A stretch of DNA of 64,000 nt from Psychroserpens luteolus (lineage in GTDB: Bacteria > Bacteroidota > Bacteroidia > Flavobacteriales > Flavobacteriaceae), in the NCBI RefSeq assembly GCF_021032705.1, contig NZ_JAHVXI010000003.1, positions 364,142 to 428,141 of the forward strand. Direction: 5' to 3'. This document shows positions 1 to 8,620 of this stretch, piece after piece. The number at the start of each line of letters is the position of its first letter. Position 1 is the first letter of the stretch. Made by a program: the position numbers and the translations under genes. The notes beneath the pieces were generated by a model, which was given only the letters and a program-made list of their open reading frames with translations, was not told the DNA's origin and did not search any database.

Positions 1-3000
1 CATCACTAGTGGTTCCTGTTAGCGTTCCTGAACAGTTATCACTTGTTGTTGGCGCTGTTGCTGTGGCTGAGCATTCACCTGTCACATCAGCTAGTGTTGG
101 TATGGTTGGATCTGTGACATCATCGACAATCACATTCTGTGGTACGACAATCACATTACCATTGCCATCATCAAAGGTCCAATTGATTACAAAGGTTCCT
201 TGGGTGTTATAAGTCAGTGCGTCACTGGTTGTTCCTGTTAGTGTTCCTGAACAGTTATCACTAGTTGTTGGAGCGGTTGCTGTGGCTGAACATTCACCTG
301 TCACATCAGCCAGTGTTGGTATGGTTGGATCTGTGACATCATCGATAATCACATTCTGTGGTACGACAATCACATTACCATTTCCATCATCAAAGGTCCA
401 GTTGATCACAAAGGTTCCTTGGGTGTTATAAGTCAGTGCATCACTGGTGGTTCCAGTTAGCGTTCCTGAACAATTATCACTTGTTGTTGGTGCTGTTGCT
501 GTGGCTGAACATTCACCTGTCACATCAGCTAGTGTTGGTATGGTTGGATCTGTGACATCATCCACAATCACATTTTGTGGTACGACAATCACATTACCAT
601 TTCCATCATCAAAGGTCCAGTTGATCACAAAGGTTCCTTGGGTGTTATAAGTCAGTGCATCGGATGTTGTGCCTGTTAGTGTTCCTGAACAGTTATCACT
701 TGTTGTTGGAGCGGTTGCTGTGGCTGAACATTCACCTGTCACATCAGCCAGTGTTGGTATGGTTGGATCTGTGACATCATCAACAATCACATTCTGTGGT
801 ACGACAATCACATTACCATTACTATCATCAAAGGTCCAATTGATTACAAATGTCCCTTGGGTGTTATAAGTCAGTGCGTCACTAGTGGTTCCTGTTAGTG
901 TTCCTGAACAATTATCACTGGTTGTTGGAGCGGTTGCTGTTGCTGAACATTCACCTGTCACATCAGCTAGTGTTGGTATGGTTGGATCTGTGACATCATC
1001 GACAATCACATTTTGTGGTACAACAATCACATTACCATTTCCATCATCAAAGGTCCAGTTGATCACAAAGGTTCCTTGGGTGTTATAAGTCAGTGCATCA
1101 CTAGTGGTTCCAGTTAGTGTTCCTGAACAATTATCACTTGTTGTTGGTGCTGTTGCTGTGGCTGAACATTCACCTGTCACATCAGCTAGTGTTGGTATGG
1201 TTGGATCTGTGACATCATCCACAATCACATTTTGTGGTACGACAATCACATTACCATTTCCATCATCAAAGGTCCAGTTGATCACAAAGGTTCCTTGGGT
1301 GTTATAAGTCAGTGCGTCACTAGTGGTTCCTGTTAGCGTTCCTGAACAATTATCACTGGTTGTTGGTGCTGTTGCTGTGGCTGAACATTCACCTGTCACA
1401 TCAGCTAGTGTTGGTATGGTTGGATCTGTGACATCATCGACAATCACATTCTGTGGTACGACAATCACATTACCATTTCCATCATCAAAGGTCCAATTGA
1501 TCACAAAGGTTCCTTGGGTGTTATATGTTAGTGCATCAGATGTTGTGCCTGTTAGCGTTCCTGAACAGTTATCACTTGTTGTTGGTGCGGTTGCTGTGGC
1601 TGAGCATTCACCTGTCACATCAGCTAGTGTTGGTATGGTTGGATCTGTGACATCATCAACAATCACATTCTGTGGTACGACAATCACATTGCCATTACTA
1701 TCATCAAAGGTCCAATTGATTACAAATGTCCCTTGGGTGTTATAAGTCAGTGCGTCACTAGTGGTTCCTGTTAGTGTTCCTGAACAGTTATCACTGGTTG
1801 TTGGTGCTGTTGCTGTTGCTGAACATTCACCTGTCACATCAGCTAGTGTTGGTATGGTTGGATCTGTGACATCATCAACAATCACATTCTGTGGTACGAC
1901 AATCACATTACCATTGCCATCATCAAAGGTCCAGTTGATCACAAAGGTTCCTTGGGTGTTATAAGTCAGTGCATCACTAGTGGTTCCAGTTAGTGTTCCT
2001 GAACAATTATCACTTGTTGTTGGTGCTGTTGCTGTGGCTGAACATTCACCTGTCACATCAGCTAGTGTTGGTATGGTTGGATCTGTGACATCATCCACAA
2101 TCACATTTTGTGGTACGACAATCACATTACCATTTCCATCATCAAAGGTCCAGTTGATCACAAAGGTTCCTTGGGTGTTATAAGTCAGTGCGTCACTAGT
2201 GGTTCCTGTTAGCGTTCCTGAACAATTATCACTGGTTGTTGGTGCTGTTGCTGTGGCTGAACATTCACCTGTCACATCAGCCAGTGTTGGTATGGTTGGA
2301 TCTGTGACATCATCAACGATCACATTCTGTGGTACGACAATCACATTGCCATTTCCATCATCAAAGGTCCAGTTGATCACAAAGGTTCCTTGGGTGTTAT
2401 AAGTCAGTGCATCGGATGTTGTGCCTGTTAGCGTTCCTGAACAGTTATCACTTGTTGTTGGCGCTGTTGCTGTGGCTGAACATTCACCTGTCACATCAGC
2501 CAGTGTTGGTATGGTTGGATCTGTGACATCATCGACAATCACATTCTGTGGTACGACAATCACATTACCATTTCCATCATCAAAAGTCCAGTTGATTACA
2601 AAGGTTCCTTGGGTGTTATAAGTCAGTGCGTCACTGGTGGTTCCTGTTAGCGTTCCTGAACAGTTATCACTTGTTGTTGGTGCTGTTGCTGTGGCTGAAC
2701 ATTCGCCTGTCACATCAGCTAGTGTTGGTATGGTTGGATCTGTGACATCATCGATAATCACATTCTGTGGTACGACAATCACATTACCATTTCCATCATC
2801 AAAGGTCCAGTTAATCACAAAGGTTCCTTGGGTGTTATAAGTCAGTGCGTCACTGGTTGTTCCTGTTAGCGTTCCTGAACAGTTATCACTTGTTGTTGGA
2901 GCGGTTGCTGTGGCTGAACATTCGCCTGTCACATCAGCTAGTGTTGGTATGGTTGGATCTGTAACATCATCAACAATCACATTTTGTGGTACAACAATCA

Positions 3001-3398
3001 CATTACCATTTCCATCATCAAAGGTCCAGTTAATCACAAAGGTTCCTTGGGTGTTATAAATCAGTGCGTCACTGGTGGTTCCAGTTAGCGTTCCTGAACA
3101 GTTATCACTTGTTGTTGGAGCGGTTGCTGTGGCTGAACATTCACCTGTCACATCAGCCAGTGTTGGTATGGTTGGATCTGTGACATCATCGACAATCACA
3201 TTTTGTGGTACGACAATTACATTACCATTGCCATCATCAAAGGTCCAGTTGATCACAAAGGTTCCTTGGGTGTTATAAGTCAGTGCATCGGATGTTGTGC
3301 CTGTTAGTGTTCCTGAACAGTTATCACTTGTTGTTGGAGCGGTTGCTGTGGCTGAACATTCACCTGTCACATCAGCCAGTGTTGGTATGGTTGGATCT
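1..3398 (-). repeat. Tandem array of 219-bp units (about 15.5 copies) encoding HYR-like domains
   Basis: The same 219-bp unit recurs with anchors at 9, 228, 447, 666 and so on every 219 bases up to 3294. The period is exactly 73 codons, so frame is kept. Copies differ by only a few bases, for example GGC/GGA/AGT in the DDGN codon and alternative spellings of TTSD. The variants are shuffled among copies, as expected from gene conversion or unequal crossing-over. Homogeneity stops sharply near 3399, where a related but clearly diverged unit begins. Copy number is likely to vary between strains and to be difficult to assemble with short reads. Confidence 0.95.
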
Positions 3399-4465
3399 GA
3401 AATATCATCAATAACCACATTTTGTGTTTGCGTGCTAGTATTACCATTTCCGTCGTCATAAGTCCATGTTACCACAGTCGTTCCTTGAGTTGAAATTGGT
3501 AAGGTAGCATCATTGGTCACTGTTACAGTCCCTCCACAATTATCAGTAGCAGTTGGAGCTGTTAAACTAGTAACTTCACATTCGGCTGTGACATCTGATA
3601 AATTAGCAACGTCTGGTATTGGAGCCAAACTATCTTCAACTAAAACAGTTGCCGTACAGGTATCTGTTTGTCCGCTAGTATCAGTAACCGTTAATGTGAC
3701 TGTATTATTTCCAAGATTAGTACAATTAAAAGTATTAGGAGACACACTTAAACTGGCAATTCCAAAATCATCAGTACTACCTCCATCTACATTGGCAGCT
3801 GTTATAGTTACATTACCAGTAGCATCCAATTGCGCTGTAAAATTAGAACATACAGCTGTAGGCGGATTATCCATTCTGAATAGTGCCTTATAGTTATTTG
3901 GTGCAATAGGTCCAGCTCCATCCGGATCATTATTTGCAAAATGTGTTCCGTCCAAATCAGAATTTGTTCCTACGGTAATATCACTATCATAATCTGCATG
4001 CGTATACATTTCAATAATATAATCTCCAGAAGGTAATCCGTTAATAATATTTATACCAGCTCCTGAAGACTCCCAAGTTTGATCAGTACTAGTGCCTCCA
4101 CAAAAATTAGATGTAGGGTCATTTGCCCCAAATAGAATTGCAGATGATGTAAAAACTGGAGGAGTAGCCGAAGCCAAATAAACTCTATAGTTAAACCAAC
4201 CATTAAATATATTATGCACACCACATTTGTATACCTTATTCTGAGCGCCATTTAATATGAATGTACTAGTAGGTGTGAACGTTCCTAGGTTTGCTCCATC
4301 AAAATCGATATTTGCGGTTGTGGCTTGTAGATCGTAATAGGTATTTCCAGATCCTGTATCTAAAATAGCATAACTCTCATAAATTCCAGATTGGGCATTT
4401 GAGGCTATATTTCCGAAGATAAAAAACGCAAAAGCGTATACAATTAAACGTACTCCTTTCATCAT
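1..4465 (-). CDS. Giant secreted HYR-repeat adhesin-like protein (3'-truncated by window edge)
   Basis: The reading frame is open without a stop from the ATG pair at 4465/4462 to the left window edge, so at least 1488 codons are present and the C-terminus is missing. The N-terminus (MMKGVRLIVYAFAFFIFGN...) is a typical signal peptide ending near NAQS. Residues about 25-190 form a unique domain of unknown type. One diverged HYR (Ig-like) unit follows, with DNPP-TAVC and DTCTATV motifs. A second, 76-residue unit comes next, then about 15.5 near-identical 73-residue units. Each unit has two Cys (TGEC, SDNC) and an acidic DDGNGN loop, which fits a disulfide and perhaps calcium binding. HYR proteins of Flavobacteriia are usually surface adhesins exported by T9SS. 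The sorting domain would lie outside the window, so that part is inference. Short open frames on the opposite strand are shadows of the repeat. Confidence 0.88.
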   Translation of the reverse strand, partial: MMKGVRLIVYAFAFFIFGNIASNAQSGIYESYAILDTGSGNTYYDLQATTANIDFDGANLGTFTPTSTFILNGAQNKVYKCGVHNIFNGWFNYRVYLASATPPVFTSSAILFGANDPTSNFCGGTSTDQTWESSGAGINIINGLPSGDYIIEMYTHADYDSDITVGTNSDLDGTHFANNDPDGAGPIAPNNYKALFRMDNPPTAVCSNFTAQLDATGNVTITAANVDGGSTDDFGIASLSVSPNTFNCTNLGNNTVTLTVTDTSGQTDTCTATVLVEDSLAPIPDVANLSDVTAECEVTSLTAPTATDNCGGTVTVTNDATLPISTQGTTVVTWTYDDGNGNTSTQTQNVVIDDISDPTIPTLADVTGECSATATAPTTSDNCSGTLTGTTSDALTYNTQGTFVINWTFDDGNGNVIVVPQNVIVDDVTDPTIPTLADVTGECSATATAPTTSDNCSGTLTGTTSDALIYNTQGTFVINWTFDDGNGNVIVVPQNVIVDDVTDPTIPTLADVTGECSATATAPTTSDNCSGTLTGTTSDALTYNTQGTFVINWTFDDGNGNVIVVPQNVIIDDVTDPTIPTLADVTGECSATATAPTTSDNCSGTLTGTTSDALTYNTQGTFVINWTFDDGNGNVIVVPQNVIVDDVTDPTIPTLADVTGECSATATAPTTSDNCSGTLTGTTSDALTYNTQGTFVINWTFDDGNGNVIVVPQNVIVDDVTDPTIPTLADVTGECSATATAPTTSDNCSGTLTGTTSDALTYNTQGTFVINWTFDDGNGNVIVVPQNVIVDDVTDPTIPTLADVTGECSATATAPTTSDNCSGTLTGTTSDALTYNTQGTFVINWTFDDGNGNVIVVPQNVIVDDVTDPTIPTLADVTGECSATATAPTTSDNCSGTLTGTTSDALTYNTQGTFVINWTFDDSNGNVIVVPQNVIVDDVTDPTIPTLADVTGECSATATAPTTSDNCSGTLTGTTSDALTYNTQGTFVINWTFDDGNGNVIVVPQNVIVDDVTDPTIPTLADVTGECSATATAPTTSDNCSGTLTGTTSDALTYNTQGTFVINWTFDDGNGNVIVVPQNVIVDDVTDPTIPTLADVTGECSATATAPTTSDNCSGTLTGTTSDALTYNTQGTFVINWTFDDGNGNVIVVPQNVIVDDVTDPTIPTLADVTGECSATATAPTTSDNCSGTLTGTTSDALTYNTQGTFVINWTFDDSNGNVIVVPQNVIVDDVTDPTIPTLADVTGECSATATAPTTSDNCSGTLTGTTSDALTYNTQGTFVINWTFDDGNGNVIVVPQNVIVDDVTDPTIPTLADVTGECSATATAPTTSDNCSGTLTGTTSDALTYNTQGTFVINWTFDDGNGNVIVVPQNVIIDDVTDPTIPTLADVTGECSATATAPTTSDNCSGTLTGTTSDALTYNTQGTFVINWTFDDGNGNVIVVPQNVIVDDVTDPTIPTLADVTGECSATATAPTTSDNCSGTLTGTTSD

Positions 4466-4697
4466 TAATAACTTTAATAAGTAGATTAAATTACAGGCAT
4501 AAATGACTAACCTTGAGCGGAAAGAATCACTAAGACTGTAAATTTGTTCACTAAATTTGGGCTATTAATCAATGTAGGGATTATTAAAAGTAAGACGAAA
4601 CAACAGTATCTAGCAAATTATTCGCCAAACTACCAAAATTCACTTTTAACGTTGATTTTCAGGTATATAATTTACAAAATAACCGTTAAAATACCAA

Positions 4698-6104
4698 CTA
4701 AACTTGTTTCAATTTCCAACGTCCTTTTTTAAACCAGACAATAGCAATAATAGAGATTAAAACTTCTGCCAAAACGATAGCTAAAAACACACCCATTGGA
4801 CCAAAATCAAAGGTGATGGCCATGAGATAAGCGAAAGGTAACTGGAACAACCAGAAACATATAAAATTGATAATAGTTGGCGTTATTGTATCTCCGGCAC
4901 CATTGAATGAATTAATGACTACCATTCCGTAGGCATAGAAAATATAGCCAGCAGCAATCACTCGTAAACAGAGACTTCCATTTTCGACCACATTAGGCTC
5001 TTGAGTAAACCACGAAATAATTTGAGGTGCAAAAACGAGATAAGCGACTGAGACAATTCCCATAAAATAGGCGCAGTATTTCCCTGTTTTCCAAACCGAT
5101 TGTTCGGCACGATCTGGCTGTTTTGCTCCTAAGTTTTGTCCTACTAAGGTTGCTGCAGCATTACTCATTCCCCAAGCAGGCATAAAGGTAAACATCATCA
5201 CACGAATAGCTATGGTATAACCTGCGAGAACCTCACTTCCGAATTCACTCATAATACGCATTAAGAAGACCCAAGATGATGTTCCGATAAGGAACTGTCC
5301 GATACCTCCTAAAGAGACTTTGATCAAGTTGAGCATCACACCCACTCTAAGGACGACATCTTTAAATCTGACTTTAATTTTACTCCAGCCATAGAACAGT
5401 ACTAGCAGTTGGAATATGACTGCAGATCCACGACCAATTGTCGTTGCAATGGCGGCACCTTCAACACCAAAAGCTGGTATGGGACCGAATCCAAAAATAA
5501 ACATTGGATCAAGGATAATGTTGAGCCCGTTAGATAAAATCAACGTCCACATCGCAATCGATGCATCGCCAGCACCTCTAAATATCGCATTGATCAAAAA
5601 CAGTAACATTATGGTCACATTTCCACCCAAAAGCACTTGTGTATAACCGTAACCTTCAGCAATAAGATCGGGTTCACCTCCCATAAGTCCTAAAATTTCC
5701 TTCGGAAATAGGATGCCGATCACACTAATAACAGCAGCGACAGCTATACCCAAAATAATCACTTGAACAGCGGCTCGTGAAGCACCTTCCTCATCTTTTT
5801 CACCAATACGACGTGCAACAATAGCCGTTGCTGCCATACTAAGACCAATAGCAACGGCATAAACGAGTGTCACAACAGATTCGGTTAAACCGATGGTTGC
5901 GACAGCGTTTACACTCACCTTTGATACGTAGAAGATATCGACAACAGCGAAAATGGATTCCATGAGCATTTCCAGAATCATAGGAATGGATAGCATAAAG
6001 ACTGCTTTTCGAATACTACCTGATGTAAATTCTTGCTCTTTACCAGAAACTGCTTGTTTAAGGTATTTAAAAAATTGTGGGATTGATATGTTTGATTTTG
6101 ACAT
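4698..6104 (-). CDS. MATE family multidrug/sodium antiporter
   Basis: This 468-residue integral membrane protein has about 12 predicted hydrophobic segments and the two-fold MatE layout. Near the N-terminus it reads SIPMILEMLMESIFAVVD, typical of the first MatE half; the second half begins around GQFLIGTSSWVFLMRIMSEF. MATE proteins export cationic drugs and metabolites in exchange for Na+ or H+ across the inner membrane. The start at 6104 (MSKSNISI) is preferred over an in-frame one 12 codons upstream because it gives the usual N-terminus and leaves room for a promoter. The gene stands alone, with an inverted repeat upstream that could be an operator. Substrate cannot be told from sequence. 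Confidence 0.9.
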   Translation of the reverse strand: MSKSNISIPQFFKYLKQAVSGKEQEFTSGSIRKAVFMLSIPMILEMLMESIFAVVDIFYVSKVSVNAVATIGLTESVVTLVYAVAIGLSMAATAIVARRIGEKDEEGASRAAVQVIILGIAVAAVISVIGILFPKEILGLMGGEPDLIAEGYGYTQVLLGGNVTIMLLFLINAIFRGAGDASIAMWTLILSNGLNIILDPMFIFGFGPIPAFGVEGAAIATTIGRGSAVIFQLLVLFYGWSKIKVRFKDVVLRVGVMLNLIKVSLGGIGQFLIGTSSWVFLMRIMSEFGSEVLAGYTIAIRVMMFTFMPAWGMSNAAATLVGQNLGAKQPDRAEQSVWKTGKYCAYFMGIVSVAYLVFAPQIISWFTQEPNVVENGSLCLRVIAAGYIFYAYGMVVINSFNGAGDTITPTIINFICFWLFQLPFAYLMAITFDFGPMGVFLAIVLAEVLISIIAIVWFKKGRWKLKQV

Positions 6105-6162
6105 GATTGTTAGTTGAAATATGAAAACTACCAAAAGCAAAAATGCTAATGGCTACTATAAA

Positions 6163-6180
6163 ATCACTGTAGTAAGTGAT
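6163..6180. promoter_or_regulatory. Inverted repeat upstream of the MATE gene, possible operator
   Basis: ATCACT and AGTGAT form perfect 6-bp arms around a 6-base centre, about 60 bases upstream of the MATE start. The spacing suits a dimeric repressor of the TetR or MarR kind, which often control such exporters. No regulator gene is adjacent, and a short palindrome can arise by chance. Confidence 0.3.
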
Positions 6181-6327
6181 GTATGGCGAAGTGTGAGCTT
6201 AAACAATCATGAGTCAAAGATGCAATTTTCTTTTTAAATATCAAAAAATTGAATTTTATTCTTTTTTCTTATACTCTAAAATCGACCCTAAGATTTAGCA
6301 GACGAGCGGCAACACAAAGTAGATGCC

Positions 6328-6715
6328 GTTAAAAAATGAAATGCTGTTTGAGTGCAGCGAGTTCATTTTATTTAACCAGCGTGTAGAAACTTGAATGCCG
6401 AAAACCCAGGTTTTAAAGTTTTCTGATACTTTTTTTAGCAATGAAAAATTGATTAATTAATTCTTTCATTCATTTTGTCTTGATACAAAACGAACCAAAA
6501 AATCAAAACCGTTTGTTAGGAAATTACTGCGTATCGCTCGCTCTTTATATAAATGAAATATGCTTATTGATTATAATATCTGACTGTGTCCTAATGTCAT
6601 CTTTTAAATTTAAAATAGTTGCTCACTATTTCTTAAAACGGCTATATTGGGCAAACAAGACAATTATTATCCGAAATTTAAAGCTTGTGACACTTCGTCG
6701 AACTTAAACGCACCT
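6328..6715 (+). repeat. Structured intergenic repeat, copy A
   Basis: This stretch fills most of the 700-bp gap between the MATE and HAD genes. It matches the gap at 11.3-11.7 kb in inverted orientation. Two parts are seen. A hairpin at 6328-6376 has AT-rich arms enclosing CTGTTTGAG. A core at 6471-6715 contains a TTTTGT-CTTGAT-ACAAAA hairpin, the word CGTTTGTTAGGAA, and a 41-base block (6600-6640) identical to 11501-11541 on the other strand. That block holds the hairpin AAATAGT-TGCTC-ACTATTT. No convincing coding frame is present. Function is unknown; a mobile non-autonomous element or a structured RNA are both possible. Confidence 0.8.
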
Positions 6716-6804
6716 CAACGCCTTGTCTATACATTTGTCTACAGAATGTATTGATTATCAATATGTATTTACATATATTCGTTGTGCTAATTAATTCAAC
6801 CAAT

Positions 6805-7470
6805 ATGTTCAAAGCTGCCTTATTTGATATGGACGGTGTAGTTGTAGACTCCGAGCCATTGCACAATAAAGCCTACTATCAAATGTTTGACGATGTCAAC
6901 ATCCAAGTCTCAGACGAACTCTATGCCTCATTTACGGGTCAGTCTACTTTAGAGATTTGTAAACAACTCATATCGCATTTCGATTTACCTTTAGGTCCGC
7001 AAACCTTAGTCGATATCAAACGTCATCATTTTAAACACCTTTTTGACACTGATACCTCTTTACATTTATTAGATGGTGTATTAGACCTCATCAAAGATTA
7101 TTATAGTCATGGTATGGCTTTAGTTCTGGCCTCTTCGGCGTCGATGGTCAATATCAATCGTGTTTTTGAGCGTTTTGACTTGGACCAATATTTTGTGGCG
7201 AAGATTTCTGGTGCTGATCTTAAACAATCTAAACCACATCCTGAAATTTTTGAAAAAGCTGCTGAATTGTCTGGTCACGATCCAAAAGACTGTTTTGTGA
7301 TAGAAGATTCTACCAATGGAATTGCTGCTGCGAAAGCCGCTAATATCTATTGCATTGGCTACGATAGCTTGCATAGTGAAGATCAGGATTACTCCAAAGC
7401 CGATTTGGTGGTTTCAGATTTTGCTGATATTAGTTTTGATCGTTTAAAAGCAAAACTTGCAACGGCCTAA
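6805..7470 (+). CDS. HAD-superfamily phosphatase, beta-phosphoglucomutase-like
   Basis: This 221-residue cytoplasmic protein carries all HAD motifs. DMDGVVVDSEP near residue 8 holds the nucleophile and acid/base Asp. LASSAS supplies the motif-II Ser, KQSKPHPEIF the motif-III Lys, and FVIEDSTNGIAAAKAA the metal-binding acidic residues. The helical cap inserted after motif I places it with the beta-phosphoglucomutase / phosphoglycolate phosphatase subfamily. The start at 6805 (MFKAALFD) is chosen because the upstream in-frame codons add an unrelated hydrophobic stretch absent from the family. The substrate is probably a small sugar phosphate, but this is inference. It has no operon partners. 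Confidence 0.85.
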   Translation: MFKAALFDMDGVVVDSEPLHNKAYYQMFDDVNIQVSDELYASFTGQSTLEICKQLISHFDLPLGPQTLVDIKRHHFKHLFDTDTSLHLLDGVLDLIKDYYSHGMALVLASSASMVNINRVFERFDLDQYFVAKISGADLKQSKPHPEIFEKAAELSGHDPKDCFVIEDSTNGIAAAKAANIYCIGYDSLHSEDQDYSKADLVVSDFADISFDRLKAKLATA

Positions 7471-7596
7471 GTACGAAAATTTTTATATCTTTATATAACT
7501 TCCCTACAAGCAGGTACTAGCTTTGTAGTTTGTATTAACTAGACTATAGACATTACTGAAAGACTAATAGCTATCTATAATTAGCATCTCATATTT

Positions 7597-7612
7597 TACC
7601 CAACATTGGGTA
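7597..7612. promoter_or_regulatory. Palindromic site TACCCAA-CA-TTGGGTA upstream of secreted protein operon
   Basis: Two perfect 7-bp arms flank a 2-base centre, 62 bases before the start at 7674 and just upstream of an AT-rich promoter-like stretch containing TATCTTTA. This compactness suits a dimeric activator or repressor. The cognate regulator is not identifiable from the window. Confidence 0.4.
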
Positions 7613-7673
7613 TGTTTTCTAATGTGTTTTGCTATTATCTTTATACTGTTAATATACTAACTAAACCAGCTTG

Positions 7674-8618
7674 ATGAAAACTAAATTTATACTTTCGATA
7701 CTGTTAATGCCTGTTCTATTGGTTGCTCAAAACGACTTTTCTTTTTCCAGCTCAGATTTTTCTTATGGTATTGGAACCAAGTTAACTATAGAGTTATTGC
7801 ACAAAAACAGACCAGATTTTAAATTAAGTATTACGGGTGGCGTAGGTTATAATGCTTCAATTAATGATGATTATGGTATTACGCCGTCAATTCACGGAGG
7901 TATATTACTTTTTAATAAAGGTATGGTTGGTGCTAATCAAAGTAAAAAATGGTACAAAATTCAAGCACACACCTTCCTTAATACCACAGCGACCTTTCAA
8001 TTAGATAAGTTAGATTTCAACCCACTAGTGAGACCAGTACCACTTTATCATTTTGCCGAATTTACCGCTAACCCGTTACAAAATCCATTTAAATCATCTA
8101 TCAGCTATGGTATGAATCTAATTTTAGTGCAAGACAATATCCTTCAGCGAACAGGTTTTTTTAATTTAAACATCGCAGGCAGATTTCAAATTAGTTATTA
8201 TAATGATGGTGGTCCTGTTTTGGGTTGGGCAGGTGACAACAGAGATCGATATTATACTGGAGGATTAGTGTTAAGCTATCATGGTTATATAAATGACGTT
8301 TTAAATCTTATCGAATTAAGCTATCATAAGTATACAGGATATCAAGAATATGCTTTTGATGTTGGTGAACATTTACAAATAGATTTTATCAATTACTACG
8401 ATACAACTCAATTTACATATAATCAACAGCGCTGGCGTTTAAACTTTTCAAATTTAGATAATGGTTTTGGCGGAAGCATTTCCTGGTATAATAAAAACCG
8501 GATCGATCTTCAAGATTTTCTGCATTTTACTACTAATGTGCCCTATCATCCTGATTATTTTACAAAATCACGTTGGATGTTTGGAATCAGACATGAATAT
8601 AATAACTCAAAACTATAA
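7674..8618 (+). CDS. Secreted or outer-membrane protein of unknown function
   Basis: This 314-residue protein has a clear signal peptide (MKTKFILSILLMPVLLVAQ). ATG at 7674 is preferred over the TTG just before it. The mature part is rich in Tyr, Gly and alternating hydrophobic residues (YGIGTKLTIEL, GGVGYNASI, GGILLFNKG), giving a beta-rich, possibly barrel-like pattern. The segment NRDRYYTGGLVLSYHGY followed by IELSYHKYTGYQEYAFDVG resembles Bacteroidota proteins that databases label polymorphic toxin type 23. I recall that label rather than having tested it, and no toxin delivery module is visible. The lipoprotein gene 2 bases downstream is surely co-transcribed. Confidence 0.7.
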   Translation: MKTKFILSILLMPVLLVAQNDFSFSSSDFSYGIGTKLTIELLHKNRPDFKLSITGGVGYNASINDDYGITPSIHGGILLFNKGMVGANQSKKWYKIQAHTFLNTTATFQLDKLDFNPLVRPVPLYHFAEFTANPLQNPFKSSISYGMNLILVQDNILQRTGFFNLNIAGRFQISYYNDGGPVLGWAGDNRDRYYTGGLVLSYHGYINDVLNLIELSYHKYTGYQEYAFDVGEHLQIDFINYYDTTQFTYNQQRWRLNFSNLDNGFGGSISWYNKNRIDLQDFLHFTTNVPYHPDYFTKSRWMFGIRHEYNNSKL

Positions 8619-8620
8619 CG

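Noticed and set aside
9-3278. A row of short plus-strand open frames of 66-140 residues, all alike
   Set aside because: They are antisense shadows of the 219-bp coding repeat. The minus-strand frame is continuous across all of them, starts with a signal peptide and encodes HYR domains.
1-3398. Regular direct repeats considered as a CRISPR or satellite array
   Set aside because: The unit is 219 bases with no unique spacers, keeps reading frame and codes for a protein domain.
6511-6523. CGTTTGTTAGGAA in both repeat copies, resembling the GTTAGGC core of integron attC sites
   Set aside because: No integrase, no cassette array and no matching inverse core at the other end were seen; the likeness is short.
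6480-6707. Open frame of 75 residues inside intergenic repeat copy A, similar to a 63-residue frame in copy B
   Set aside because: Both frames share SSFKFKIVAHYFLKRL, but base changes between the copies do not favour third codon positions and the flanking parts do not match, so shared non-coding DNA explains it better.
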